Shown here: positions 45,241 to 57,385 of the stretch, in pieces
Position numbering within the stretch: position 1 is the first letter of the stretch
How the letters are laid out: each line of letters opens with the position of its first letter
Assembly: GCA_034359265.1 (NCBI GenBank)
Contig: CP136894.1
Coordinates: 28,426,501 to 28,490,500, forward strand
Direction of reading: 5' to 3'
Source of the DNA: Canna indica
Taxonomy: Eukaryota; Streptophyta; Magnoliopsida; Zingiberales; Cannaceae
DNA: 64,000 bases
The notes under the pieces: model-generated
Seen by the model: only the letters and a program-made list of their open reading frames with translations
Told to the model about the DNA's origin: nothing
The model's database searches: none
Translations under genes and position numbers: made by a program

Positions 45241-46985
45241 ATAGGTTCAACATAATATGATTTAACTCAAACCAATTAAACTAAAATAAAAAACTATTAT
45301 TTCCAAATCTCATTCTTAACCAAGATGGAACTGATGAAATTATTTTTTTTAAAAAAAATCAATTTGAATCAAATACTACAATTATTACTTTAATAATAAA
45401 TTACTCCTTAAATAAAATAAATTAACGACAAAAAAATATTATTAAAAAAAAATTATGAAAAATATAATTTTAATTTTTTAGTCTATTTGATTCAAATTAC
45501 AAAATACGAAATTAATTAAATAGAAATTTGATAATTCAAACTACTACAACATCTAGAAAAAAAACAAAACTATCTCCACCAGTTTGGATAGAACCGAGTA
45601 AGCGATATATATGGACCCCAGAAAAATAAATTTTTAAATGATAGATGGATTATCATCAGACTCAATATATTGAGCAAGAAATTCATCTGATCCCACTAGT
45701 GAGCTCATGAGGTGACATGTACTCGGATATTTCCTTCCATCTAAATAAGTGTTCCTTATCCATATATGTATTGTCTAAATTAAGAGGGAGGTCAACATCA
45801 TAGCAAGCCAAAACGTTCCACATTTAATGGATCTTGCCATCTAATTGGGATATTTTACAAGCTAGATTGAAACTATATAGAAGAAGATGCTTTTTATCAG
45901 AGAGATCACTATCATCTCTTATTGCGAACTATCTAAATGTGAAAGAGAGATGATTTCGGCTGATCCAGTACTCTAAATTAGAAAAGGAGCAAGCACTTGC
46001 CTTTTCTCTTAATCAAACTCCCGCTGCTATCGTGATAACCATGTCTGAAATAGAAACATAAAAATATCAAGCTCTCATATATATATATTCTCAATTAAAT
46101 TGTTTTTCCAATTTAACAAATTAAAGCCTACAGTTGATGGGTCAATCGACCATTAATTGGATCCATTAACAGAACCACAAACAGGCTAATTAACTGGACT
46201 CGAACTAGAGACAAACATGAAAACGATTAACTCGAACAGAATCAGTAATTAGTTAGTGTTTAGCTAATCGAAATATATATATCTATACCGAATCAATCCA
46301 AATCCCAGCTGCGAGAAGCCAAAATTACGTAGGTGTCTCTTCGAATATCCAAGAGTCACCCAAACATCCAAGAGGCATCTATTTATGCAGACACGTCGGT
46401 GAGAATATATATATATATATGTGAAGTGGACACGGTGACAGGTGTACAAGTTGAGGGGGATGTGCCGGAGATGCAGCACATTGAAACAAAAACTTCCAAA
46501 CGTGCTATTTCAAGAACAAGCAAGATTTGGACACTTGCGGGGCCGTTGCAAATTTCAACGTATTCTTTTTCACTATTTTTCGCATCGAGATCTAAGTTTA
46601 AACTTTTAATATATATTTTAATAAAATTTGAATATTTAAAATTTTAGCAAGTGAGCTATGTAATATCTATTTCGATTATATAGTAAAAGTGAAAAATATA
46701 CGGAGGGGTTCAGTACGTACTGAGAGCTTTTCAGGGGAATTTTTTTGGACTTATTTATTTTTATTTTTATATACGACGAAGGTGTCCTTGAGAGCTCTAC
46801 ATTTGTTCTTTTATTTTTTACTCCTGAGAGCTATCTATTAATTTTTTTTTATTTTGAGAATTGCTTTCTATTTATTCTTTTTTCCTCATATTATGTATAT
46901 CAATTTTCTATTCATTATAACTTATTTATTTTATTATATATTATATATAACTTTATCTTTTTATCAAATTAAATTATTATTATTA
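45241..46985. other. AT-rich stretch without recognised features
   Basis: No gene, element end or repeated family member was recognised. Short (TA)n runs occur near 46080 and 46407-46422. It could be old, unrecognisable transposon sequence or original intergenic DNA. Confidence 0.6.
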
Positions 46986-47201
46986 TCCCTGCAAGATTAC
47001 CGGATGAAGTCATCACCTTCACCTGCAATAAATACAAACACGGCAAACCTCAAGCTCTCTAATTTTGATATTTTGTCACCTCCGCTTTGGAGTCCCACTA
47101 ACTTGAGTGTTGGAATATCTTTTGCAGGTCCCGCCTCCTCCGCTGGTGTTGAAACTTGACCAGGAGAGAAACCGAAATGGACCAAATTACTCTAATCCTC
47201 A
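46986..47201 (+). repeat. LTR tail of Tat element G
   Basis: Sequence ending AATCCTCA eleven bases before the primer site, in the position of T2's LTR end. The left limit is not certain. Confidence 0.55.
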
Positions 47202-47212
47202 GGGAGGAATAT

Positions 47213-47230
47213 TTGGCGCCCACCGTGGGG
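47213..47230 (+). other. Primer binding site of Tat element G
   Basis: TTGGCGCCCACCGTGGGG, the same site type as in T2 and K. Confidence 0.78.
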
Positions 47231-47256
47231 CCGAGTAAAGCCTTACCTCTCCCATA

Positions 47257-48610
47257 ATGGTTGGAATCCGAAGCCAACGATCGCCGCCACACGACAACGA
47301 CAACGACTCGATGGCAACGATCGACCTCGCCCTAGCGATGTTCAAACAGCGAGGAGCGACGCTCTGCACCAGCCCATCCTCCCCCTGAAGAGCACTAGCG
47401 TTAGGTAAACGATTTGGAGGTGAAAAACTACGGTTAACCGCCCAAATCGAGATGTTGAAACGGTCTTGTGACAACTCCCGACCGACCACGAGTGCTGCCG
47501 CTTGGAGTATGAAGAAAGCAATCACTCCGGGAGGAGGAAATCGGTTCCCGTCCTTCGCGACGAGGTCACCAGCACCCCCGTCCGGAAAAAGAGGAAGGTT
47601 CAAGGCCAGAAAGGATGAGACTGTCCTTCCTATCGACGCAGGACCCTTCGCCGAACACATAATGGCAACCCGCTTCTCGTCAAAGAGTAAGTTGTCTACT
47701 ACCCTTGCGCCCTACGACAATACAGGCGACCCTACACTGCACCTCATGGCGTTCAGGTCAATGATGCTTTATCACGGAGCAACCGACCCCGCACTCCGCA
47801 GAGCCTTTCCAACTTTCTCAGGAACCCTGCTTTGTTGTGGTTTGCTTCCCTCCCATCGAGATCTATTCAGTCCTTTGAGGACCTCTCCCGCATCTTCCTC
47901 AACTGGTTCACCACATCATAGGTCTACCACAAAACAGAGGACGCCCTCCATTATGTCAAGAAGGGGCAGCATGAGCCCCTAAGGGATTATATGAGCAGGT
48001 TCCCGGCCATGGCGACCAAAATCCCCAATCTCGACCCACGAGTCAAATTCCACTCCATCAAAATTAGGCTAAAGCCCAGACTCTTTGCCGACCAGATCGC
48101 CCTGACGGAGTCTAAGGACATGACGGAGTTTCAGGAGAAAGCCGCTAGCTTTATAAAGATGGAAGAACTCCAAGAAGCTAAAAAGACCGATAAGCAAAAT
48201 CTTAAGGCCAATGTCAAAGATAAAAAATCCAAAAGGGTAGACAGAAAAGGTGAAGATCGCAATCGTCACGAGCAGAACAGTGGCAGAGGGTCGAGGTCAC
48301 CATCTTGCCCGAGTGCCCGATTCGAAGGGCACACACCTCTCAACACCCTGAGAGAAATCATCCTATGAGAGGTATACTACCTGCCGCTGCTTAGACCCCC
48401 CAGCAACCCTGAAAGGTCAAAATCATCATTTGAAGGCGATAAAAGCAAAAGGTGCGAGTTCCATCAAACCTACGGACACACCACCGAAGAATATGTGGTC
48501 CTCCGTGACCAGATTGAACGTTTAGTTAGAGAAGGTCGCCTCGACCACTACATCCAGCATGATCGGAGTCGCAGCCAGAGCCGAAGAAACTACCGACAGT
48601 GCCAAAGTCC
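47257..48610 (+). pseudogene. gag: Tat element G Gag
   Basis: An ATG at 47257 (MVGIRSQRSPPHDND) follows the primer site at the same spacing as in T2. The capsid segment at 47635-47840 (AGPFAEHIMATRFSSKSKL, YDNTGDPTLHLMAF) shifts frame and continues at 47991-48368 (IPNLDPRVKFHSIKIRLKPRLFADQIAL, then a Lys/Arg-rich tail). A degenerate nucleocapsid segment (CEFHQTYGHTTEE, where Cys is expected after EE) ends it near 48600. Confidence 0.8.
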
Positions 48611-49720
48611 AGTAATGCACCGCTATTTGGCGACATAGATAACCATAGTGGCTCGGGAGGTGAACAATCCCACCCCAGCATCGAGGGAGTCATCGACTAC
48701 ATAATAGGAGGATTCACCGGAGAAATCCAAGAGCGGCCCCAGTCCGCTGCCGACTTGGAATCTGTGCAGGTTGGGACATCCCCTGAGTAGGTAATCTATT
48801 GGGAACACACCTCCCCAACCAACTCAAAGCTCAATTCAGTAGCCTACTCAAAAACAACACAGACCTCTTGATGTGGATGCCAGCCGACATGCCAAGAATA
48901 GACCCCAAAGTCATCTGTCACAGGTTGGCCATCGATCCTCGTGTCAAACTTGTAGCCCAGAAGAAGAGAAAGCTCGAAATCAAGCGACAACAAGCATCCC
49001 TTGAAGAGATCGGGAAGCTACTGAAGGCAAAATTCATTAGAGAAATTTGATTTACGACGAGGCTCGCGAATGTTGTGATGGTCAAAAAGTACTAGGGAAA
49101 ATGGCGAATGTGCCTCGACTTCACCGACCTCAACAAGGCCTGCACAAAGAAGTCTTACCCATTGCCGAGCATTGACAAACTTGTCGACGACTCCTCGGGA
49201 TACCAATATATGAGTTTCATCGATGCCTATTCAGGCTACAATCAGATCTGAATGCACCCCGAGGATGAAAAAAAAATAGCTTTTTCATCATTGAGCATGC
49301 AAACTTCGGGCTTAAAAATGCAAGAGCCACGTACCAACGATTGATGAACAAAGTCTTTGAGAAGCAAATTGGTCGCAACTTGGAAGTATATGTTGATGAC
49401 ATGGTAGCTAAAACACCAGCCACCGGAGATCATTACAGTGATCTTATCGAGATCTTCACCCAGTTCATACACTAAAATATGAGAATAAACACGGAAAAAT
49501 GCATCTTCAAAGTGCATGGTGGTAAGTTCCTCAGCTTCATACTGACACATTGAGTGATAGAAGCCAATTCAGATAAATGTCGGGTCATTCAAGAGATGCG
49601 GAGCCCGCACATCACCAAAGAGGTATAACAACTTATAGGGAGGATGGCCGCATTGTCCAGATTCCTTTCCAGGTCGGCCGACTGTGCCACCCCTTTCTTT
49701 AAGATTTTAAGGAAGAAGTA
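48611..49720 (+). pseudogene. pol: Tat element G reverse transcriptase, protease lost
   Basis: After the linker (VIDYIIGGF near 48690) the sequence passes within about 40 codons to IGTHLPNQLKAQFSSLLKNN, the start of Tat RT. The protease seen as VRKVLVDQGSS in T2 is absent. RT motifs: WRMCLDFTDLNKAC, SYPLPSIDKLVDD, SFIDAYSGYNQI (first Asp) and the catalytic pair YVDD at 49389-49400. Stops fall near 49048, 49095 and 49249, with frameshifts near 49290. Confidence 0.85.
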
Positions 49721-50770
49721 GAATTTCCATTGGGATGAAAAATGCGAATATGCTTTCGAAGAGTTGAAACACTTCCTTACTAGTCCATCGGTTTAGGATA
49801 AATCGCAATAGGGAGAAATACTTTTTCTCTACCTCACAGTCACAAAGAGTGCCCTTAGATCGGTCCTGATCCAAGAACATGAAAAGGATAAAAAATTGAT
49901 CTACTTCATCAGCAAGGTTCTCCAAGGACCAGAAATCAGATACTAGAGTCTTGAAACGCTCGCTTTCGCCCTAGTCGTCTCGGCCTGGAGACTAAGGTTG
50001 TATTTCTAGAGCCATCACATTCAGGTGAGTACCGAGCAACTGACTAGGCAACTACCGACTAAATCTGAACTCGCAGGACGAATGATATCCTAGTCAGTAG
50101 AACTCTCAGAGTTCAGCATTGAATACCAACCCAGAGGCCCATAAAAGCCCAAGCTCTGGCCAACTTTGTCATCGAATTCACCGACGAGGAAGATACTTCC
50201 AAATAGGTGAAAACTTGGACGCTATTTGTAGATGGCGCCTCCAACAAAAAAGGAAGCGGGGAGCATCATTCTAGAAAATGTCCAGGGAATCGCCCTAGAA
50301 TAGTCACTTCAATTCTAGTTCAAAACCAGCAACAACGAGGCAGAGTTTGAAGCTCTAATCACTGGTTTAAAACTCGCTCAGGAAGTGAAAGCTCGAAACA
50401 TAGTAGTGAAAAGTGACTCATATCTTGTCGTGGGATAGGTCAACAACACTTGCCAAGCCAGGGACCCCTCCCTTGAAAGGTATATCTCACTTGTACTTTG
50501 TTTGATCACTAACTTTGATAATTGCGTGATTCAGCACATACCTCGGGAAGAAAATACCCGAGCCGACCTATTATCCAAACCTGCTAGTACTAAAATGCCT
50601 CATAACAACATGTCGGTCATTCAGCAAGTCCGAACATCCGAACAACCAATCTGCCGATACCTTGGCCGAGGTCTAAGCAGTCAAATAAGGCATATACTGG
50701 AGAACTCCCTACATCAATTACCTCAAAAGAGACGAGATTTCAAAACGCATTTCCAACACAGGTAAATTTA
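49721..50770 (+). pseudogene. pol: Tat element G RNase H and second RNase H-like domain
   Basis: The first RNase H region (YAFEELKHFLTS to about 50090) is degraded. A second domain starts near 50218 with LFVDGASNKKGSG and continues NNEAEFEALITGLKLAQEV, IVVKSDSYLVV and HIPREENTRADLLSKPAST near 50540. Two RNase H domains in tandem are a known mark of the Tat clade and support the assignment. Several in-frame stops. Confidence 0.82.
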
Positions 50771-51936
50771 AAAGAATAGCAAGCTATTCTACACTCTTTG
50801 ATAACCATCTTTACAAGAGAGAATACTCCCGATCGCTCCTCAAGTGTGTCGCCCAACCCTGGATAGCCACCATAATGACGAAAGTCCATGACGACATCTG
50901 TGACAACCACATTAGAGGAAGATCCCTAACGGCCAAAATCCTTTGGCCGGCTACTTTTGGCCAACCATGAAAGTAGACTGTAGCCTCTATGTCAAAAAAT
51001 GTGACGACAAATATTAAAGATTCTCTGAAGTCTCTCAACTACACCCTGAACCACTGTACAGCTCGGACACTAGCTGGTCATTCCACAAATGGGGCATAGA
51101 CTTCCTCAGCCCATTCCCCCAGGCGCCAGGGCAAATCAAATTCTTGGTCATAGCAATCGACTATTTTACCAAATGGATAGAGGCTGAATCCCTGTCTTTA
51201 ATTATTACTGACAAAGTTCAGAAGTTTGTTTGGAAAAATATCATTTGCAGATATGGAATACCATGTGAGCTCGTCAGCAACAACATAACACAATTCACAG
51301 ATCATCAATTTCGAGAGTTCTGCTCAGACCTCAGCATCCGATAACTCTTTTCATCTGTTGAACACCCACAGACAAACTGTCTGGCTGAAGCAGCCAACAA
51401 GATCATTCTAACGGGATTAAAAAAGAAGCTCGACTGGGTCAAGGGACACTGGGTCAAAGAGCTACCCGAAGTACTCTGGAGTTACAATACAACTATCCAA
51501 TCCTCCACCTCAGAGAACCCTTACCGGCTCATCTATGGAGCAGAGGCCATGATCCCTGTTGAGATCGCAAAGCCTAGCTTCCGTAAAATTATCTTCGAGG
51601 AACAAGGCAATGTAGAAGCCCGAGTCGCTGAGCTCGATCTTATTGAAGAAGAGAGAGAGAGAGCTCGCCAAAAACAAAGAAGAAGCAATGAAACTTAAGA
51701 TTGCTCAAAAATATGACAAACGTTTTAGGCCCAAAAATTTTGCGGAAGGAGTCCGAATGATCGAACCCCAAAGAAAAGCAACCGTAGAAGGTAAGCTCAC
51801 TCTGAACTAGGAGGGCCCCTACTGGACCAGAGAGATCCTCGAAAATAGGGCCTATTGAATCGCTGAACTCTCTGGATGAGAACTTCCACGATCCTGGAAC
51901 ACGGCCTCTTTATGGGCCTACTATAACTAAGGTTCC
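50771..51936 (+). pseudogene. pol: Tat element G integrase
   Basis: Core motifs in broken frames: FLVIAIDYFTKWIEAESL near 51140 (first Asp), GIPCELVSNNITQF near 51260 (the second catalytic Asp is Asn here: S-N-N for S-D-N), and the region after QTN near 51370 with the Glu position. The C-terminal part (MKLKIAQKYDKRFRPKNF) is at 51690-51740. A (GA)n run at 51649-51663 adds a frame slip. The 3' noncoding part and LTR are missing. Confidence 0.82.
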
Positions 51937-52022
51937 ACCCTTAAATTATAACTTAAAGTTAATAAATGTTATATAAGTAGACTTAGCGAAGACGGAACCC
52001 AAATGAGTAGAAAAACCCAAGC
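51937..52022 (+). repeat. Internal piece of Sirevirus F 5' LTR
   Basis: Matches 56840-56915 of F's 3' LTR (GTTATATAAGTAGACTTAGCGAAGAC) and then jumps directly to Gag coding sequence. The rest of the LTR, the primer site and the gag start codon are deleted. Confidence 0.75.
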
Positions 52023-53555
52023 AAAATAGAGTCGGTAGCGTCTTCACCTCCTAGGTTTGATGAATCAAACTTTGGTATTTGAAAGTCTAGGAGGTACACC
52101 TACTTAAAAACTAGAGGTTTTGATGTTTATAACATGATTAAATTAGAATACATTGAACCTAAGGTTGACATGCATGATTGGAGTGAACATGACAAGAAAA
52201 TGTTTCAATCTAATGGAGATGCTATGTATTCCATATTTTGTACCTTACCTAGTAGCATCCTTGAAAAAGTCATGCATTGTACTTCTGCTTTTGATCTATG
52301 GGTATGTTTAAACATCTTATATGATTATGCCAAAATCGAGGAGTTAACTACTTTTCATGAAGGTGGTGATGACAATGGTCATCCCTCTAATGCTAACTTG
52401 GTTTTTGAGGCCCATAGTGCTTCCAGTCAAAAAGACATTTCAAATAGCCGAAAGAGAAAGGTCATTTGCCATTTGTGCAAGGAGAAGGGGCATATCAAGA
52501 AGAATTGCCCATTATTGAAAAACAAAGCAAGGAAGAGGTCAAATACTTCTACATTGTCCTCCGACTCCCTCGAAGCATCCTCTCATCATGACAATAGAGC
52601 TACTTCTCAATTGTGCCTCATGAGATTAAAAAATGAGGTAAATTCTTCCACCTCTTATCATAATAAAAATGTTATTGATAATGATAGTCATAGCTCCTCT
52701 AGTTCATTTGACATGCCATATGAGGAACTAGTTGAGGAATATCAAAAAATGTATGTCTTGCTTGTGAAAAAGAACAAGGAAAATAGAAAACTAAAGAAAG
52801 AAAATTTAAGGCTTGGTTCTCATGTTCATGAATTAGAAAATAAAAAATTGAATACAAGTACATTTGTTTCTTGCCATGATGATTTTAAGCTCGAAATTGA
52901 GAATTTAAAAAGTGAGGTAAAAGACTTGAAAAATGAAAATGAGGATTTGAAAGCTAGATTGAAGTTTAGGAATAATGATTTCAAAAATGATTTCAAAATT
53001 GAGAATGAAATATTGAAAAGTGAAAATAAAATGTTAAAATCTCAATTGCACGTTATTCACAAATCCATGTGTGATTTGAAAAATGAGGTTGTATTCTTAA
53101 ATAGGAAAATCAATGATTTATCAAATGTATCTTCCTTTAAGAACTCTAAAAATAAAAATGCTTATGTAAAGAATGTTAAGGTTCATGATCATTCTCATAT
53201 CAAGCATTCTTCCTTTAAACCTTATGTCCAAAAGAAAAAGTTTCATGGAAACTATTTTTGTTGTGGTATATATGGCCATGTTATTCATGATTGTGCATTT
53301 AAAAAAAATCCAAGTATTGCTAAGACATTTTGGATTCCTAGGCCAACTCACCCCCAAGGACTCAAAGCCATTTGGGTACCAAATGTTTCTTGCTCTATTA
53401 GGAGGAGCTACCACACAAGGTTAAGGGAAAGTGATGTGTTGAAGTTGGCCAAGAATTCAATGAAAGATCCTTACATGGTTGCAACTTCAAGATTCTCACC
53501 TAGATGCTTATGGAATAGAAAGTTGACATCTAAAAGGTTTGGTATCATCTCTTAA
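52023..53555 (+). CDS. gag: Sirevirus F Gag (open from 52134; N-terminal stop)
   Basis: The frame enters at 52023 (SVASSPPRFDESNFGI), meets TGA at 52080-52082, and then is open to 53555; the longest ATG-started part begins at 52134 and has 473 codons. Residues about 1-95 of this part: Gag capsid-like (EYIEPKVDMHDWSEHDKKMF, VMHCTSAFDLW). Residues 112-125: zinc knuckle CHLCKEKGHIKKNC. Residues about 195-345: Lys/Glu/Leu/Asn-rich coiled coil. Near residue 385: knuckle-like CCGIYGHVIHDC. The long open frame after the stop is unusual in this window and could mean recent activity. No pol follows. Confidence 0.85.
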
Positions 53556-56245
53556 CTTTCATTGATCCATTAATAGTTGGAGTTCATGATACTTGCTTAA
53601 ATTGATTGTTTTTCTCGCTCATGATATACTTTCAAAAATATTTTTGATTTTTGATTTCCGATCTTTTCGGAGACCTATGTAGCCTATAACGGGCTCATGC
53701 GACCTTGCGGTTTTAAATTGTAGGCTCATTGTGGTCTTTCGGTTTTCAACCATTAGGAAGGGTTGAAGATCTTATGTTTCAAAATTTCATATTTTAAGAT
53801 CATTCGATTCATTTTGGTTTCATGACGATTTTACTTGAAACGAATCTTTCACTATCTAGCTTAGGTTGAAATTCTCAAATGAAGATTTCTATTCCCACCT
53901 TCGCTATATAGTTTGATCGCTTGCATGTAGCTTTGGTTTCATTTTCTACTAATGAAGTCTACCTGTAAGTTGAAAATATTAATGGAAGGCTATGCTATCA
54001 TGAAGAAAATTGAAAAGTAAAAAGACAAGTTTGACAAAATTTCTAAGAATAAGGTATGAGTTTGATTTTGCAAAAATCATAGTATAATATTTGAGTACTT
54101 ATGCTTAAATGATTTCTCTATGCTCATGATTGATTATGCATGATAAATATTTGAATTTTTATGAATAAGAAAAATCTTGATAACTTAGCTCATTTCATGA
54201 TATCATGATATTTATGAAATCAGAGTAGGTTGAAATTTTTCTTTAGAGACTTCATTTTAATTTTAAAATTAGATGAACATGTTTAGGTGTATTAATGATT
54301 AGTTGTCATGTGCTTAAAATTGAAAATTCATGAGAGATCGAGCAAAATGATAACTAGTTCATTTTAGAGGACTTAAATTTGGAAAAGTTTAACCCAAGTC
54401 AACAAATCGACTTGGACACTTCATTTTAAGTCCAAACTTCATAACATGTTTAGAAATAGGTATGACATATTTCCATGCACTTAGAATGAAAAATTCATAT
54501 GGATGTGGATAACATGACATAGATATCATTTCATGATAACCTCTTTTGAACCAAGTTGACCCAAATCAACAAATTAACTTAGAGGTCTCATTTTCAATCC
54601 ATATTTGAGAAACATATTTAGATTTACTCATGTTAGGTATCCATAGGTTTAAGTTTGAAAAACCATGAGTAAATGATAAGATTGAAACTTAGCAAGTTTC
54701 ATTATAATTAGCTTAGTTTTGAATGAAATCTTGCTAGGTTGATATCTTGACTTAAGGACATAACATTCATCTCAAACTTGACATACACGCTTTACATGAC
54801 CATTATATGGTGTCATAAAAGTTTGAATAAAAACTGAACACGTTTTGAAAAATAATTAAAAATTACGGAAATGCCATTGAAATTTTAGCATTTTTAGTTA
54901 TTTATAGAAAAATGTAGAAAAATCCTTTCTAACTGATTCCTGAAACTGCACCTTCACTGAATAATCTAGTTTTTTCAGTAAATATTTCAAAAAGTTTTTA
55001 TCAAGAATCTGATTTATAATAGAATTTTGAAATTGGATTTCGGAAACACAAAGTATCACTTACTTTAGATACTCATTTTTTCGATACTTTGAGTTTTCTT
55101 CAAAAAACTTCGAATGAAAACTCATGTATATCATTTTGATTCCATTTCTAATATTATTTACACCATTGCTTGAGTAAAATCATTTTTAGGAATGATTTTG
55201 ATAACTTGAATGATAGCTAGAAATATCAATTTTTTCATTGAAATCAATATAGGATGAAAAATAAACATAGACAATTCATTTTGAGCTTAAACTTGACACA
55301 CGCATCTTAAATGATTATTCGGCGATGTTTGGAAAGTTTGAAGAAAAATTGACAACTTTTGAAAAAGTACTTGAAATTTATGAAAATGTCCCTGGAATTT
55401 CAGGAATTTTATGAATTTATATGAAATTGTTTTTTGATGGATTCTTGAACCTGTAAATTCATTGAAAAATCTAGTTTGTCCAACAAAAGTTTCAAAAAAT
55501 TTCGTTAAGAATGTGATTTTATATGGATTTAAAAGTTTGATTTTTGTAAACTTGAAGTATACTTTGACCTAAGTCAACAAAGTGACTTAGAAATTTTATT
55601 TTAAGCCCAAACTTGATCAATATACATAGATTCACTCATGTTAGATATCTAGGTACCTAAATTTGAGAATACATAAGTAGATAGCAAAACTTTATGCTTA
55701 GCCATTATTATGCTTTCATGCATACTTTGAATGAAATCGTGCTAAGTTCATATTATGATCAAATGACATCCTTTTCACTTCAAACTTGGTATACATGTTT
55801 TAAATGATCATATCTTGGTATTTTGAAAGTTTGAATGAAATCTAAAAATATCATGAAAAAGATATGATATTCTTGAAAATATTGATACTTAAGTTTCTAT
55901 ATGATTCTTGGTTTTGGATTTCATTTATCATTTCACGATATCATGTATGACTTAGTCTCTTATTCGATGTTTGGCTTTCATCCCTTGAGTTGAGACTTTC
56001 GTGGTTTTGAAAAAATCTTTTAGAGTTTCAACTTTGACTTTTGATTGACTTTTCTTGCCCTTTTTGATTGATGTCAAAAGGGAGATAAAATTATAGGTAA
56101 AGGGGAAGAAAATATAGGAAAATCATGCATATAGATAGGGGGAGTTCTATTATATAGATATACATGTTGATAGGGGGAGAAATCCCATGTTTGATATCCT
56201 CTATGCTTAATTGTAGATATTTTTTTAAGGATGTTTGTCATCATC
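53556..56245 (+). other. Long noncoding 3' region of Sirevirus F
   Basis: About 2.7 kb, AT-rich, with no frame of note. Segments such as GACCCAAATCAACAAATTAACTTAG and the like recur with changes at roughly 54390, 54550 and 55570 (core CAAGTCAACAAATCGACTT), so part of it grew by duplication. In an autonomous relative this is where pol would lie. Confidence 0.7.
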
Positions 56246-56259
56246 AAAAAGGAGGATAT
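56130..56259 (+). other. Polypurine-like boxes and polypurine tract of Sirevirus F
   Basis: GATAGGGGGAG at 56134-56144 and 56169-56179, and the tract AAAAAGGAGGATAT at 56246-56259 next to the LTR start. A further AAAAGGGAGATAAAA lies near 56084. Same arrangement as in E. Confidence 0.83.
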
Positions 56260-57385
56260 TGTTGGCCTAAGATTTTCTACCTTGGTCTTAATCTCAGTTT
56301 TGATGATAACAAATATGGAATTAATGTTTCATTGAGATATCTTTCAGGTTCCATATCGATTAGCGCACGACGTCATCGATCGGAAATATCAAAGAAATTA
56401 GGAAATCCGAAGGATGTTGGTCGTCGCGCTCGGATTTCTCAGGAAGTTAGAGTTTAGGTTTAGGGTGTCTAGATATGTTGTAAATCCTCATGATAATGCA
56501 TAAGAACCTAATAACTAATCCCGAATCGCAAAACATGAAAACCTGAAATCGCCCTGAAAATCACTAAGCCTAGGGAGCTCCTTGGAGGGCTATATATCCT
56601 AGACATTTACTTGACATTTACTATACATTATTCCTTGGGTCAAAACTAGATAACAAGGTATTTTAAAGGAATTTTTGAAAGCCTTTAGCATACCCATATT
56701 TGATCCAGGAGATTAGAAAATTTCCTTTTTCGGAAAATTTGTACTAAACCCCAAAAACTAGATTTTGATTCTCAAGGATTTTGATCTTTTAGATATTTTT
56801 ATTGAATCCAAATGGGGGTAATCCTTATATAACATTTATATTTTAAAGTTATTAAATGTTATATAAGTAGACTTAGCGAAGACAAAACCCAAACAAGCAA
56901 AGAAAACCAAGCAAACTAGCTGTCTGCCCAATTTTCGGTCGATCGGTCGGTCGACCGATCGAGGTGAAAATTTGGCAGCGCGTGTGTCGGTCAACCAATC
57001 GATCGACCGGATTGCAGATTGCTGAAGTAGCGACTCTTTCGGTCGACCCATCGGTCGACCGAACAGTGCGATTAATTCACAAAGAGCCAGCGGTCGCTGG
57101 ACGATCGATCGGTCGGTCAACCAACGATCGACCGGCGGAAACGACTAGTTTTCCTCCCATTGAGCAGTCGTTCGGTTGAAGGGTTATAAATACTCTTCAC
57201 CTATCTTCTTTAAGCTTTCTTAACAATTGATCCAAGCTTCCATTGAGCCAATTATTGATCATTCTAAAGCTTTTCTTGAGCCATCCTTTTGATAACCCTA
57301 GTTTCCAAGATACATCCTTGATTTAGCCTTCAAGATTTACCGATTCATCATCTCAAGGCATCAAGAGGACTAGGGAGTGTCTTTT
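56260..57385 (+). repeat. 3' LTR of Sirevirus F, right end cut off
   Basis: Starts TGTTGGCCTAAG. GGTCGACCGATCG-type palindromes at 56937-57135; TATA box in an inverted repeat at 57178-57198 (arms GAAGGGT and ACTCTTC). Gypsy B is inserted at 57386, so the last part of the LTR lies outside the window. Confidence 0.87.

Larger units (their letters stand above)
46986..51936 (+). mobile_element. Ty3/gypsy Tat-like element G, both LTRs truncated
   Basis: Plus-strand element with LTR tail (46986-47201), primer site (47213-47230), Gag, RT, RNase H, a second RNase H-like domain and integrase. The protease stretch is lost. It ends without a 3' LTR near 51936, where Sirevirus F sequence starts. Many stops and frameshifts. 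Confidence 0.85.
51937..57385 (+). mobile_element. Gag-only Sirevirus F
   Basis: Truncated 5' LTR piece, one Gag frame, 2.7 kb without coding potential, polypurine boxes, polypurine tract and a 3' LTR cut by gypsy B at 57385/57386. No trace of protease, integrase or RT was found between gag and the 3' LTR. The structure resembles gag-bearing non-autonomous elements described in plants as TR-GAG. Confidence 0.78.

Noticed and set aside
46264..46647. Open frames of about 70-100 codons in the AT-rich stretch
   Set aside because: No domain, low complexity, overlapping on opposite strands; no support for a gene.
47199..47660. 153-codon minus-strand open frame
   Set aside because: It is antisense to the Gag of Tat element G and has no recognisable domain.
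53556..56245. Envelope-like gene after gag in Sirevirus F
   Set aside because: Some Sireviruses carry such a gene, but I see no open frame, signal peptide or membrane segment here.
56937..57135. Short regularly repeated palindromic units as a possible CRISPR-like array
   Set aside because: Units vary in length and sequence, there are no uniform spacers or cas genes, and the array lies in a retrotransposon LTR of a plant.
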